A program made the translations under genes and the position numbers. This document shows, one piece after another, positions 17,836 through 25,942 of a stretch of DNA of 64,000 bases. A model generated the notes under the pieces. That model made no database searches, had not been told where the DNA came from, and saw nothing but the letters and a program-made list of their open reading frames with translations. The DNA lies in the NCBI RefSeq assembly GCF_019956415.1, contig NZ_JAHBDK010000037.1, positions 1-64,000 on the forward strand, written 5' to 3'. The stretch's first letter is position 1, and each line of letters begins with the position of its first letter. The stretch is from Pseudomonas sp. GL-B-19 (GTDB lineage Bacteria; Pseudomonadota; Gammaproteobacteria; Pseudomonadales; Pseudomonadaceae).

Positions 17836-18163
17836 AGACGTTGAAACGCAGCGTTACATAACAGCGCTCAAAACACCACCCCCAACCTCTTCATAACGAC
17901 TCAAGCGGCTCTCCCAGAATGGGGTCCGCATGCCGTACTCAAACACTTTTGTTTTAACTGTTTCGACCATCTGTTTCGCCGACTCGGAGCATTCGCCAAG
18001 CGCGCTTCAGCGTGCGCTGCATCCGGGAGCGCTTTGCGCACGGCGTTGATCACGTATTGCAAGCTCAGCCGCTTGTGCAGGTCTTCTTCGTCGCAGTAGC
18101 AGACTTGTGCGAGCAATAGAGACAGCCGTACAGCTGTGCGACAGTTCGGCTCGATCACAGACG
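17836..18163. other. 328 bases with no recognisable gene
   Basis: A minus-strand frame at 17901-18158 is open for 85 codons, but its sequence has no recognisable domain and no ribosome-binding site. The stretch separates the hsdR fragment from the IS5 transposase tail and may be further degraded mobile DNA. Confidence 0.5.
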
Positions 18164-18403
18164 TGCCTGGGCAAACGTAGCGCCCTGTACAAAGCCAAGC
18201 GCAAAATTGAAAAAGCCAAGGCTCAAGTCATGGCGAAGGTTGAGCACCCGTTCCGGGTGATCAAGCGCCAGTTCGGTTATGTGAAGACGCGCTTCCATGG
18301 TTTGGCCAAGAACACGGCGCAGCTGGTGATGCTGCTTGCATTGTCGAATCTGCGGATGTCCCGTCGACATTTATTGAGCCATGCAGCAGAGGTGCACCTG
18401 TGA
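18164..18403 (+). pseudogene. IS5-family transposase C-terminal remnant
   Basis: About 78 codons ending at TGA 18401-18403. [20 protein letters not shown] contains the glutamate of the DDE triad and the typical IS5 [12 protein letters not shown] signature, followed by [18 protein letters not shown], the usual C-terminus. The rest of the transposase and the left end are absent. It lies at the right-hand edge of the rearranged polysaccharide region, immediately before the glycolate operon, so it may have mediated the junction. Confidence 0.82.
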
Positions 18404-18714
18404 TGTGGGGAATAGCCGCCGCGAGGTGCTCGTAGCGGCTAAAAAGACAGGAATGAGTGAGTGATCCGAGCATTTTGGTTCGACTTGCCACTTTCAAAAT
18501 CGGCAGTGGCCGAAGTCAGCCATAATAAATGGCCACTACAGACCATCCCTAGGAGGAACTAGTCAATCGCATATGTTGAGGAGTATTGATAGAAGAGGAA
18601 ACGCCAAACTATTTTCTGTTACGCGATTCAACCCAAGGGTCTAACTTATGGAGTAGCACATTAACTGTCACCGGAAGTCCTCGAATAAAAACAACTGAGG
18701 GTTACGATCAGGCG
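18404..18714 (+). promoter_or_regulatory. Gene-free upstream region of glcD
   Basis: 311 bases. The first 70 or so are probably the tail of the IS5 remnant. The rest should contain the glcD promoter; an AGGAGG-like run at 18552 and in-frame upstream codons (from 18586) exist but do not belong to the conserved GlcD sequence. The divergent GntR-type regulator gene glcC, usually found here in Pseudomonas, is absent. No convincing GntR-type operator palindrome was found. Confidence 0.4.
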
Positions 18715-20214
18715 ATGAACATTCTTTACGATGAACGCGTCGACGGCGTTTTGCCTGACGTCGACAAAGCCGCTCTGCTCAAGGCGCTGCACGCGCGGCT
18801 GCCCGATCTGGAAATTCTGCACCAGCAGGAAGAACTCAGGCCGTACGAATGCGACGGGCTCTCCGCTTATCGCACCACGCCCCTGCTAGTGGTGCTGCCC
18901 CGCCACCTCGACGAAGTCCAGGGTGTCCTTAGAGTCTGCCATGAGCGGCACGTCCCGGTGGTTGCCCGTGGTGCCGGCACGGGTTTGTCTGGTGGTGCAT
19001 TGCCGCTGGAAAAAGGCGTGCTGCTGGTGATGGCGCGCTTCAACAACATCTTGCACATCGACCCCGATGCCCGCACCGCACGGGTTCAGCCAGGGGTACG
19101 TAATCTGGCTATTTCCCAGGCGGCGGCGCCCTTCGGCCTGTATTACGCGCCGGACCCCTCCTCGCAGATTGCCTGTTCTATCGGCGGTAACGTCGCCGAA
19201 AACGCCGGTGGCGTGCATTGCCTCAAGTACGGCCTGACCGTGCACAACCTGCTCAAGGTCGAGATCCTCACCGTCGAGGGCGAACACCTGACGCTGGGTT
19301 CCGATGCCCTGGACTCGCCCGGCTTCGATTTACTGGCCTTGTTCACCGGTTCCGAAGGCATGCTCGGGGTAATCACCGAGGTGACAGTCAAACTGCTGCC
19401 CAAACCGCAGACCGCAAAAGTGCTGCTGGCCGCCTTCGATTCCGTCGAAAAAGCCGGCCGTGCGGTGGGCGACATTATTGCCGCCGGCATCATTCCCGGC
19501 GGCTTGGAGATGATGGACAACCTGGCCATTCGCGCAGCTGAAGACTTCATCCACGCCGGTTATCCCGTCGACGCCGAAGCCATTTTGCTTTGTGAACTCG
19601 ATGGCGTGGAAGCCGACGTGCATGATGACTGCAACCGCGTGCGCCAGGTGCTGGAACAGGCAGGCGCCACCGAAGTCCGCCAGGCCCGCGATGAGGCCGA
19701 ACGCGTGCGTTTCTGGGCCGGACGCAAGAATGCCTTCCCGGCGGTGGGACGCCTGTCGCCGGATTACTACTGCATGGACGGGACGATCCCGCGCCGCGAA
19801 CTGCCCGGCGTGTTGCAGGCTATCGCAGCGCTGTCGGCCGAATATGGCCTGCGGGTAGCCAATGTTTTCCACGCTGGCGACGGCAACATGCATCCGCTGA
19901 TTTTGTTCGATGCCAACCAGCCCGGCGAACTCGACCGCGCCGAAACCCTGGGCGGCAAGATCCTCGAATTGTGCGTGAAGGTCGGCGGCAGCATTACCGG
20001 TGAACACGGTGTGGGCCGCGAAAAGATCAATCAGATGTGTGCGCAGTTCAACAGCGATGAGCTGACGCTGTTCCATGCGGTCAAAGCCGCCTTCGATCCG
20101 GGCGGTCTGCTCAATCCCGGCAAGAACATTCCCACCCTGCACCGCTGCGCCGAATTTGGCGCCCTGCACGTGCATATGGGACAGATGCCCTTCCCTGATC
20201 TGGAGCGCTTCTGA
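18715..20214 (+). CDS. glcD: Glycolate oxidase subunit GlcD (FAD-binding)
   Basis: 499 residues, the usual GlcD length. PCMH-type FAD domain at about residues 50-230 with VVARGAGTGLSGGALP binding the FAD pyrophosphate, and the FAD-linked oxidase C-terminal domain ending with GEHGVGREKI and FDPGGLLNPGKNIP. With GlcE and GlcF it forms the membrane-associated complex oxidising glycolate to glyoxylate. The open frame continues 43 codons upstream, but ATG 18715 (MNILYDERVDGVLP) begins the conserved protein. Its TGA overlaps the glcE ATG by one base. Confidence 0.95.
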   Translation: MNILYDERVDGVLPDVDKAALLKALHARLPDLEILHQQEELRPYECDGLSAYRTTPLLVVLPRHLDEVQGVLRVCHERHVPVVARGAGTGLSGGALPLEKGVLLVMARFNNILHIDPDARTARVQPGVRNLAISQAAAPFGLYYAPDPSSQIACSIGGNVAENAGGVHCLKYGLTVHNLLKVEILTVEGEHLTLGSDALDSPGFDLLALFTGSEGMLGVITEVTVKLLPKPQTAKVLLAAFDSVEKAGRAVGDIIAAGIIPGGLEMMDNLAIRAAEDFIHAGYPVDAEAILLCELDGVEADVHDDCNRVRQVLEQAGATEVRQARDEAERVRFWAGRKNAFPAVGRLSPDYYCMDGTIPRRELPGVLQAIAALSAEYGLRVANVFHAGDGNMHPLILFDANQPGELDRAETLGGKILELCVKVGGSITGEHGVGREKINQMCAQFNSDELTLFHAVKAAFDPGGLLNPGKNIPTLHRCAEFGALHVHMGQMPFPDLERF

Positions 20215-21278
20215 TGCGCAGCGAATTCGACATGGATGACAGCGCCACACTGCTGGAACAAGTCAATCAGGCGCTGCAAAACGCAACGCCGCTGCGCATT
20301 CAGGGCTCCAACAGCAAGGCCTTCCTTGGGCGCATCGTCGCGGGGGAAGTCCTCGATACGCGCACCCACCGAGGCATCGTCAGCTATGACCCGACCGAAC
20401 TGGTGATCACCGCCCGTTGCGGTACGCCGTTGTCAGAACTGGCCGAAGTTTTGGACGACGCACAGCAGATGCTGGCGTGCGAACCGCCCTCCTTTGGTGA
20501 AGACGCCACCGTCGGCGGCATGATTGCCTGTGGGTTGTCGGGACCACGGCGTCCGTGGTCAGGCTCGGTCAGGGACTTTGTCCTCGGTACGCGGGTGATC
20601 ACCGGACACGGCAAGCATTTGCGCTTCGGTGGTGAAGTCATGAAGAACGTCGCCGGCTATGACCTGTCGCGCTTGATGGTCGGCAGTTACGGCGCGCTGG
20701 GGGTGGTGACTGAAGTGTCGCTCAAGGTGCTGCCCAAACCGCGACATTGCCTGAGCATCAGCCTGGAAATGGACAGTGATCGCGCTTTGCTTCGCCTCGT
20801 GGAGTGGGGCCAGCAGCCCTTGCCGATCAGCGCGGCGTGCCACGACGGGCAGCGCCTGCACTTGCGGCTCGAGGGCGGCGAAGGCTCGGTGGCGGCGGCC
20901 CATGACCGTTTAGGTGGCGAGTTGCTCGACGCTTCATACTGGGCGGATCTCAACGAACATCGACTGGGTTTCTTCGATGAGGACCAGCCCCTTTGGCGGT
21001 TGTCCTTACCGCACAACACACCTCGGCTTTCCCTGCCCGGCATTCAACTGATCGATTGGGGCGGCGCACAACGCTGGCTCAAATCCGAGTCGCAGGCGTC
21101 GCTCATTCGCGAGATCGTCGGTGAGGTTGGCGGGCATGTGACCTGTTACAGCCACGGCCTGATCGACAGCCCGTTCCAACCGTTGCCTGCTGCGCTGATG
21201 CACTACCACCAGAACCTGAAGCAGCAACTTGATCCACGGGGCATCTTCAACCCCGGTCGCTTGTACGCGGAGTGTTGA
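20214..21278 (+). CDS. glcE: Glycolate oxidase subunit GlcE (FAD-binding)
   Basis: 354 residues, shorter than GlcD because it has one FAD-binding PCMH domain and a short C-terminal part. RIQGSNSKAFLGR near residue 27 and ATVGGMIACGLSGPRRP near residue 98 are the cofactor-contact regions, and LDPRGIFNPGRLY closes the protein. Required together with GlcD and GlcF for glycolate oxidase activity. Overlaps glcD by one base and precedes glcF by 3 bases, so the operon is tightly coupled. Confidence 0.94.
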   Translation: MRSEFDMDDSATLLEQVNQALQNATPLRIQGSNSKAFLGRIVAGEVLDTRTHRGIVSYDPTELVITARCGTPLSELAEVLDDAQQMLACEPPSFGEDATVGGMIACGLSGPRRPWSGSVRDFVLGTRVITGHGKHLRFGGEVMKNVAGYDLSRLMVGSYGALGVVTEVSLKVLPKPRHCLSISLEMDSDRALLRLVEWGQQPLPISAACHDGQRLHLRLEGGEGSVAAAHDRLGGELLDASYWADLNEHRLGFFDEDQPLWRLSLPHNTPRLSLPGIQLIDWGGAQRWLKSESQASLIREIVGEVGGHVTCYSHGLIDSPFQPLPAALMHYHQNLKQQLDPRGIFNPGRLYAEC

Positions 21279-21281
21279 CCC

Positions 21282-22499
21282 ATGCAGACCACCTTGAGCG
21301 AACAGGCCCGCCAACTGCCCCGCGCCGAAGAAGCCGAAAGCATTCTGCGCACCTGCGTGCACTGCGGTTTTTGCAATGCCACTTGCCCGACCTATCAACT
21401 GTTGGGCGATGAGCTGGATGGGCCCAGGGGTCGCATCTACCTGATCAAGCAGGTGCTGGAAGGCCACGAGGCTACCCAAAAAACCCAGCAGCATCTGGAC
21501 CGTTGCCTGTCGTGCCGCAACTGCGAAACCACCTGCCCCTCTGGCGTCGATTACCACAACTTGCTCGACATTGGTCGCGCGGTGGTGGATGCCGCCGTAC
21601 CGCGCCCACTCGACCAGCGCTTGTTGCGCGAAGGTTTGCGCCGCGTCGTGCCCAATCCTGGGCTGTTCAAAGCGCTGGTCAACAGCGGACAGATGTTTCG
21701 TGCGTTGTTGCCAAACACCTTGCAAGCCAAGTTGCCTCGGCGTGTGTACCCGGCCAAACCGCGCCCGACTGTGCGCCACCCGAGGCGGGTGCTGATACTG
21801 GAAGGTTGCGTGCAGCCGGGGTTGTCGCCCAACACCAATGCCGCCACCGCACGCGTGCTGGATCGACTGGGCATCAGCATCACACCGAGCCCCGAGGCCG
21901 GGTGCTGCGGCGCCGTCGACTATCACCTCGACGCTCAGGCCGCCGGCCTTGATCGCGCACGACACAACATCGATGCGTGGTGGCCGAGCATTGAAAACGG
22001 TGTCGAAGCCATCGTGCAAACCGCCAGCGGTTGCGGTGCGTTCATCAAAGACTATGGCCACTTGCTCCGCGCCGACCCGGCCTATGCCGACAAGGCGCAA
22101 AAGGTTAGTGCGTTGGCCAAAGACTTGGTCGAAGTGTTGCGCGAAGAACCGCTGGAAGCACTCGGCATCCACGCTGCCCAACGCCTGGCGTTCCATTGCC
22201 CCTGCACCTTGCAGCACGCGCAAAAACTCGGCGGCGCGGTTGAAGCGTTGCTGACGCGCCTGGGTTTCAACCTCACGCCCGTGCCCGATAGCCACTTGTG
22301 CTGCGGCTCGGCGGGCACCTATTCACTGACCCAACCCGAGCTGTCCCGACAACTGCGCGATAACAAGCTAAATGCGCTGGAGAGCGGATTTCCCGAAGTC
22401 ATAGTCACCGCCAATATCGGCTGCCAGTCGCACCTTGACGGTGCGGGTCGAACCCCCGTCAGGCACTGGATCGAACTGGTCGAAGCCGCCCTGCCCTGA
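21282..22499 (+). CDS. glcF: Glycolate oxidase iron-sulfur subunit GlcF
   Basis: 405 residues. Two 4Fe-4S ferredoxin clusters are near the N-terminus: CVHCGFCNATCPTY (about residues 24-37) and CLSCRNCETTCPSG (about 75-88). Two CCG (heterodisulfide-reductase-like) domains follow, with GCCGAVDYHL and CCGSAGTYSL. It passes electrons from the flavin subunits toward the quinone pool. Third gene of the glcDEFG operon. Confidence 0.95.
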   Translation: MQTTLSEQARQLPRAEEAESILRTCVHCGFCNATCPTYQLLGDELDGPRGRIYLIKQVLEGHEATQKTQQHLDRCLSCRNCETTCPSGVDYHNLLDIGRAVVDAAVPRPLDQRLLREGLRRVVPNPGLFKALVNSGQMFRALLPNTLQAKLPRRVYPAKPRPTVRHPRRVLILEGCVQPGLSPNTNAATARVLDRLGISITPSPEAGCCGAVDYHLDAQAAGLDRARHNIDAWWPSIENGVEAIVQTASGCGAFIKDYGHLLRADPAYADKAQKVSALAKDLVEVLREEPLEALGIHAAQRLAFHCPCTLQHAQKLGGAVEALLTRLGFNLTPVPDSHLCCGSAGTYSLTQPELSRQLRDNKLNALESGFPEVIVTANIGCQSHLDGAGRTPVRHWIELVEAALP

Positions 22500-22519
22500 T
22501 CGCGCATTGGAGAATTGCC

Positions 22520-22921
22520 ATGAAAAGCAAAGCCGTACTGAGCCAGGCCGAAGTCAGCCAGATCCTCGCCGCCGCCCGCACCGAAGCACAGAACAATCAA
22601 TGGGCCGTGACCATCGTGATTGTCGACGACGGCGGCCATCCCCTGGCACTGGAACGCCTCGACGGTTGCGCGCCCAGCAGCGCCTACATCGCCACCGAAA
22701 AAGCCCGCACCTCGGCCTTGGGCCGGCGCGAATCCAAGGGCTATGAAGACATGGTCAATGGTGGACGCTACGCCTTTTTATCCGCGCCGTTACTGACGTC
22801 GCTTGAAGGTGGCGTGCCGATTATTTTTGATGGTCAGGTGATCGGCGCGGTCGGCGTGTCCGGCGTCAAGGCCGAGCAGGATGCGCAAGTGGCCAAGGCC
22901 GGGGCAAAATGCCTGAAGTGA
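22520..22921 (+). CDS. glcG: GlcG/HbpS-family protein
   Basis: 133 residues of the small heme-binding GlcG/HbpS family. TIVIVDDGGHPLALERLDGC is near residue 33, SYIATEKARTSA follows, and GVPIIFDGQVIGAVGVSG is the glycine-rich C-terminal signature. The gene usually trails glcF. The role in glycolate use is unproven; relatives sense heme or redox. It has a GGAGAATTGCC ribosome-binding site before ATG 22520 and ends inside a convergent terminator-like hairpin. Confidence 0.88.
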   Translation: MKSKAVLSQAEVSQILAAARTEAQNNQWAVTIVIVDDGGHPLALERLDGCAPSSAYIATEKARTSALGRRESKGYEDMVNGGRYAFLSAPLLTSLEGGVPIIFDGQVIGAVGVSGVKAEQDAQVAKAGAKCLK

Positions 22922-22959
22922 TGTGGGAACGACACTGTACGTTCGTGCGTTATCACTTC
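22915..22959. terminator. Convergent hairpin between glcG and the small exported protein gene
   Basis: Perfect arms GAAGTGAT (22915-22922) and ATCACTTC (22952-22959) enclose a second pairing ACGA/TCGT. The stop codons of both convergent genes lie in the arms. No long T-run follows, so terminator activity is inferred from geometry. Confidence 0.5.
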
Positions 22960-23288
22960 CGCGCCAACTTATACCTGATGCACTCTTCATAAAAACTCTG
23001 CCGGACCGCAGCAGGTTTGAACCGCGACGGGCTGTCGTAGGTTTGCTCGGTAATGCCCATGGCCATCATGTGCATCCACGGTTTGTTGAACTTGTAGGTC
23101 TGTATCTTCTGGCGAGCGGCATACAGCGACACCCCGGACAACTTGAGCTCCTGGGCTCTGGCCGCCGTCCCCGCGCCCCAGTCACACATATAGCGGTCAT
23201 TGGGCATCAACTCCCTGGCCTGGACCGCACCCGCCATGCTCGCCAGGGTAAACGAGATCAACGTGACCGTTACATTGCGCAATTGCAT
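22953..23288 (-). CDS. Small exported protein of unknown function
   Basis: 111 residues from the ATG at 23288; the frame is open 21 codons further up, but this Met begins a clear signal peptide (LRNVTVTLISFTLASMAGAVQA, cleavage about residue 24). The mature part has two cysteines (YMCDWG and EECIRYK) that could form a disulfide in the periplasm, and a basic, tyrosine-rich sequence. I do not recognise the family. It stands alone between convergent glcG and the SMR transporter gene. Confidence 0.7.
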   Translation of the reverse strand: MQLRNVTVTLISFTLASMAGAVQARELMPNDRYMCDWGAGTAARAQELKLSGVSLYAARQKIQTYKFNKPWMHMMAMGITEQTYDSPSRFKPAAVRQSFYEECIRYKLARK

Positions 23289-23386
23289 TCCGCCTAACCA
23301 CCTGAAAATAAAGTGATTTTGGCGATAACTTCGCGCCAGCGGGGCCAGCAAATTGCCTTACCCGCGTAAAACATCCAGCGTCGGGT

Positions 23387-23707
23387 TCAGTTTCCCGAGA
23401 CCAGCCTGAGCCCGATGACACCGGCCAAAATAAGCACAATGCACGCGATCCTCAGCGCCGTGGTGGCATCCCCCAGCAGCGCCATGCCCAGAATCGCGGT
23501 GCCCGCCGCACCGATACCGGTCCAGACCGCGTAAGCCGTTCCCACCGGCAGTGAGCGCAATGAGAGCGAAAGAAGAAAGACACTCGACAAACCCGTGGCG
23601 GCCGCCAAAAGTCCAGGGACTAACCGGGTGAATCCTTCCGAGCCCTTCATGTAGAAAGCGAACGCAATTTCGAGAATGCCAGCGATGCCGAGCAGTGCCC
23701 ATGCCAT
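23387..23707 (-). CDS. SMR-family transporter (SugE/QacE-like)
   Basis: 106 residues with four membrane helices, the size of small multidrug resistance proteins, which work as antiparallel dimers in the inner membrane. The essential membrane glutamate is in GILEIAFAF at about residue 13, and LPVGTAYAVWTGIGAAGTAILG is the central SMR signature. The SLPVGTAYAVWTGIG form and the C-terminal ILAGVIGLRLV suggest the SugE side of the family, some of which export guanidinium. No guanidine riboswitch was found upstream, so a quaternary-ammonium exporter is equally possible. Confidence 0.82.
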   Translation of the reverse strand: MAWALLGIAGILEIAFAFYMKGSEGFTRLVPGLLAAATGLSSVFLLSLSLRSLPVGTAYAVWTGIGAAGTAILGMALLGDATTALRIACIVLILAGVIGLRLVSGN

Positions 23708-23782
23708 GTTGATTGTCCTGCGGGAGGAATGACGTAAGTTGAATCGCCAGGCATTACGACCTGGCGAAACCTGAAGAGCGTT

Positions 23783-24235
23783 CTACTTTCCAGCCGCCGC
23801 AGGGGTCGAACGGAACGTCACACCAAATCGATTAAAGGCGTTCATCAACCCAATCGCGTAAGTCAGATCAGCCAATTCTTTATCACTGAACTCGGCAGCT
23901 GCCGCTTCATATTCCGCATCGGGAACGCCCATATCAGCGACGCGTGTGACGGTTTCCGCCCAGCCCAGCGCAATACGTTCGCGGTCAGTGAAAACGTCAC
24001 CCGCATCGCGCCAGACTGGCACCAGCACCAATTTTTCAACGACGACGCCCAGTTTGAGCAGATCGCGCGAGTGCATATCGATGCAATAGGCGCAGCCATT
24101 GATTTGCGACACCCGTAGATAAACAAGATCGATCAGTTCGTGGGAGAGACCGCTGTTTTGCAGGTAGACGTATACCCCGCCAAAAGCTTTGTAGCCTTCG
24201 GGTGCAGCCTTGGCGTAGTCGAGACGATTGCTCAT
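23783..24235 (-). CDS. AhpD-like carboxymuconolactone decarboxylase-family protein
   Basis: 150 residues. The redox motif CAYCIDMHSRDLLKLG (about residues 48-63) has the CxxC plus downstream histidine typical of AhpD-like alkylhydroperoxidases, and AAAAEFSDKELADLTYAIG is the usual second helix pair. Such proteins form all-alpha oligomers and reduce peroxides or related electrophiles with a thiol partner. Divergent from the azoR-type gene at 24438 across a 200-base intergenic region that probably holds both promoters. Confidence 0.85.
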   Translation of the reverse strand: MSNRLDYAKAAPEGYKAFGGVYVYLQNSGLSHELIDLVYLRVSQINGCAYCIDMHSRDLLKLGVVVEKLVLVPVWRDAGDVFTDRERIALGWAETVTRVADMGVPDAEYEAAAAEFSDKELADLTYAIGLMNAFNRFGVTFRSTPAAAGK

Positions 24236-24437
24236 GATGAATCCTTTGTGTTTGCTGTGAGGAGCTCCATCGTGCTGCGTCTTGGTCTAATTGCTAAGAT
24301 CCATGATCCGCCTTGCGTCATGGGCCATGAAAGCGCAGTCATGGCCCAGTCAACTGCTCACTTCTTGGACCTTTGGCATAGGTCATCCGCTTCCTAGAAT
24401 GCCCCCTCGAATACGTACTTTTATTTAGGGGCGAACC

Positions 24438-25046
24438 ATGAAAATCCTCCACGTGACGTGCAGCCCTCGCGGGACAACTTCCGAGAGCTATCGACTGTCC
24501 AGGCACATCATTGGTCATTTGCTAAAGAGCGATCCCACTGCAACCGTTATCAACCGGGTGGTGAGCGGCGATGCCATACCGCAGGTTGATGAGCATTACG
24601 CGATGTCCCAACAAGCGTCCGCCGATGTGTCCCAAGAAGGCTCCATGGCCCAATCGGAAGTGCTGATTGAAGAACTGGAAAGCGCCGACGTTGTGGTGAT
24701 CGGCACCCCCATGCACAACTTCACCGTCCCCGCGGCACTGAAAATCTGGATCGACCATATCGCTCGCGTCCGTCGCACGTTCAATGTCGGCGCGCAAGGG
24801 AAAACCAGCGTGCTGCACGACCGTCCCGTCTTTATTGCCGTGTCATCGGGAGGACGATTTTCAGGAGAAGACCCGCGTCAGCCCGACTTTCTGACCCCGT
24901 ATCTGAAAGCGGTTCTGGGCATGATCGGACTGCATGCACTAACGTTCTTCTCTGTTGAAGGCACCGCTTTGGGTCCGCAGGCTGTAGCGCTGGCCAGGAG
25001 CAAGTCGGACCAAGCAGTGGAAGCGCATTTTTCAGCGCTTCGATGA
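24438..25046 (+). CDS. azoR: FMN-dependent NADH-azoreductase / quinone reductase (AzoR-type)
   Basis: 202 residues, flavodoxin-like fold. The FMN phosphate loop is CSPRGTTSESYRLSR (about residues 8-22), PMHNFTVPAALKIWIDHI (about 94-111) is the conserved central motif, and VSSGGRFSG near residue 140 contacts the isoalloxazine. The enzyme reduces quinones and azo dyes with NADH in the cytosol and is often induced by electrophile stress. Followed 16 bases later by the alpha/beta hydrolase gene, so probably co-transcribed. Confidence 0.9.
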   Translation: MKILHVTCSPRGTTSESYRLSRHIIGHLLKSDPTATVINRVVSGDAIPQVDEHYAMSQQASADVSQEGSMAQSEVLIEELESADVVVIGTPMHNFTVPAALKIWIDHIARVRRTFNVGAQGKTSVLHDRPVFIAVSSGGRFSGEDPRQPDFLTPYLKAVLGMIGLHALTFFSVEGTALGPQAVALARSKSDQAVEAHFSALR

Positions 25047-25062
25047 CCGAAGGGAGAGCCCC

Positions 25063-25905
25063 ATGAACCGTCTCACCGCTGTCGCTTTTTTGCTGTGCGC
25101 CTCGTTTTCGATTGCACACGCTGCCGAGCGCTGGGAAACACTGCCCGCCACGCCCCAGATCACGATGGCGTCCAAGTCCGCCTACCTCGACGTCAACGGC
25201 GCGAAAATTTTCTACCGCGTCATTGGGCACGGTTCTCCCGTTGTCCTGTTGCATGGCGGCCTGGCCAACTCCGACTATTGGGGCAATCAGGTCAACGTGC
25301 TCGCGCCGCATCACACCGTGATCTTGCTGGACAGCCGTGGCCACGGTCGCAGTGGTCGGGATGCGCAAGCCTATGGCTACGACTTGATGGCCGATGACGT
25401 CGTTGCGGTGCTGGACCACCTGAAAATCCATAAGGCGGACGTCGTGGGATGGAGCGATGGGGGGATTTTGGGTCTGGATCTGGCGATGCGTCACCCTGAT
25501 CGCGTCGGAAAAATATTCGCCTTCGCCGCCAACTCAAAAACCTCAGGCGTCATCCAAGGCGTTGAAAAAAACCCGACGTTTGCCGCCTACATTGATCGCG
25601 CCGGGCAGGAATACAAAAAGCTGTCGAAAACACCCGACAAGTTTGATGAGTTCGTCGAGCAGATCAGCCATATGTGGGCGTCGCAGCCAGGGTGGAGCGA
25701 TGCAGACCTCAAGACCATAAAAACACCGGTATTGATTGTCGATGGCGACCACGATGAAGCGATCAACCGTGAGCACACGGAGTACCTGGCCGCAACCATC
25801 CCGGGCGCCGGCCTGGCCATATTGCCCAACGCCAGTCACTTCGCATTCATGCAGGCACCGGCGGACTTCAATGCGATCATGCTGAATTTCCTCGGGCAAA
25901 AATAA
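25063..25905 (+). CDS. Exported alpha/beta hydrolase
   Basis: 280 residues with a signal peptide (AVAFLLCASFSIAHAAE, cleavage about residue 21). The hydrolase core has VVLLHGGLANSDYW (oxyanion HG motif), VVGWSDGGILG with the nucleophile serine, VDGDHDE with the acid, and NASHFAFMQAP with the catalytic histidine. The substrate cannot be read; the best comparison is esterases and haloperoxidase-like enzymes. Periplasmic location is inferred. It lies between the azoR-type gene and the MocR regulator. Confidence 0.86.
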   Translation: MNRLTAVAFLLCASFSIAHAAERWETLPATPQITMASKSAYLDVNGAKIFYRVIGHGSPVVLLHGGLANSDYWGNQVNVLAPHHTVILLDSRGHGRSGRDAQAYGYDLMADDVVAVLDHLKIHKADVVGWSDGGILGLDLAMRHPDRVGKIFAFAANSKTSGVIQGVEKNPTFAAYIDRAGQEYKKLSKTPDKFDEFVEQISHMWASQPGWSDADLKTIKTPVLIVDGDHDEAINREHTEYLAATIPGAGLAILPNASHFAFMQAPADFNAIMLNFLGQK

Positions 25906-25942
25906 GGACGCACCTTGATACGAAGCGAACCGCCCCTGAGCG

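Noticed and set aside
17901-18158. 85-codon minus-strand open frame as a gene
   Set aside because: No domain, no ribosome-binding site, located in degraded mobile DNA.
21006-22295. 429-codon minus-strand open frame opposite glcE/glcF
   Set aside because: Shadow of two intact glycolate oxidase genes.
23708-23790. Guanidine riboswitch upstream of the SMR transporter gene
   Set aside because: No ACGG/ACGA stem-loop pair or ykkC-like core is visible in the upstream sequence.
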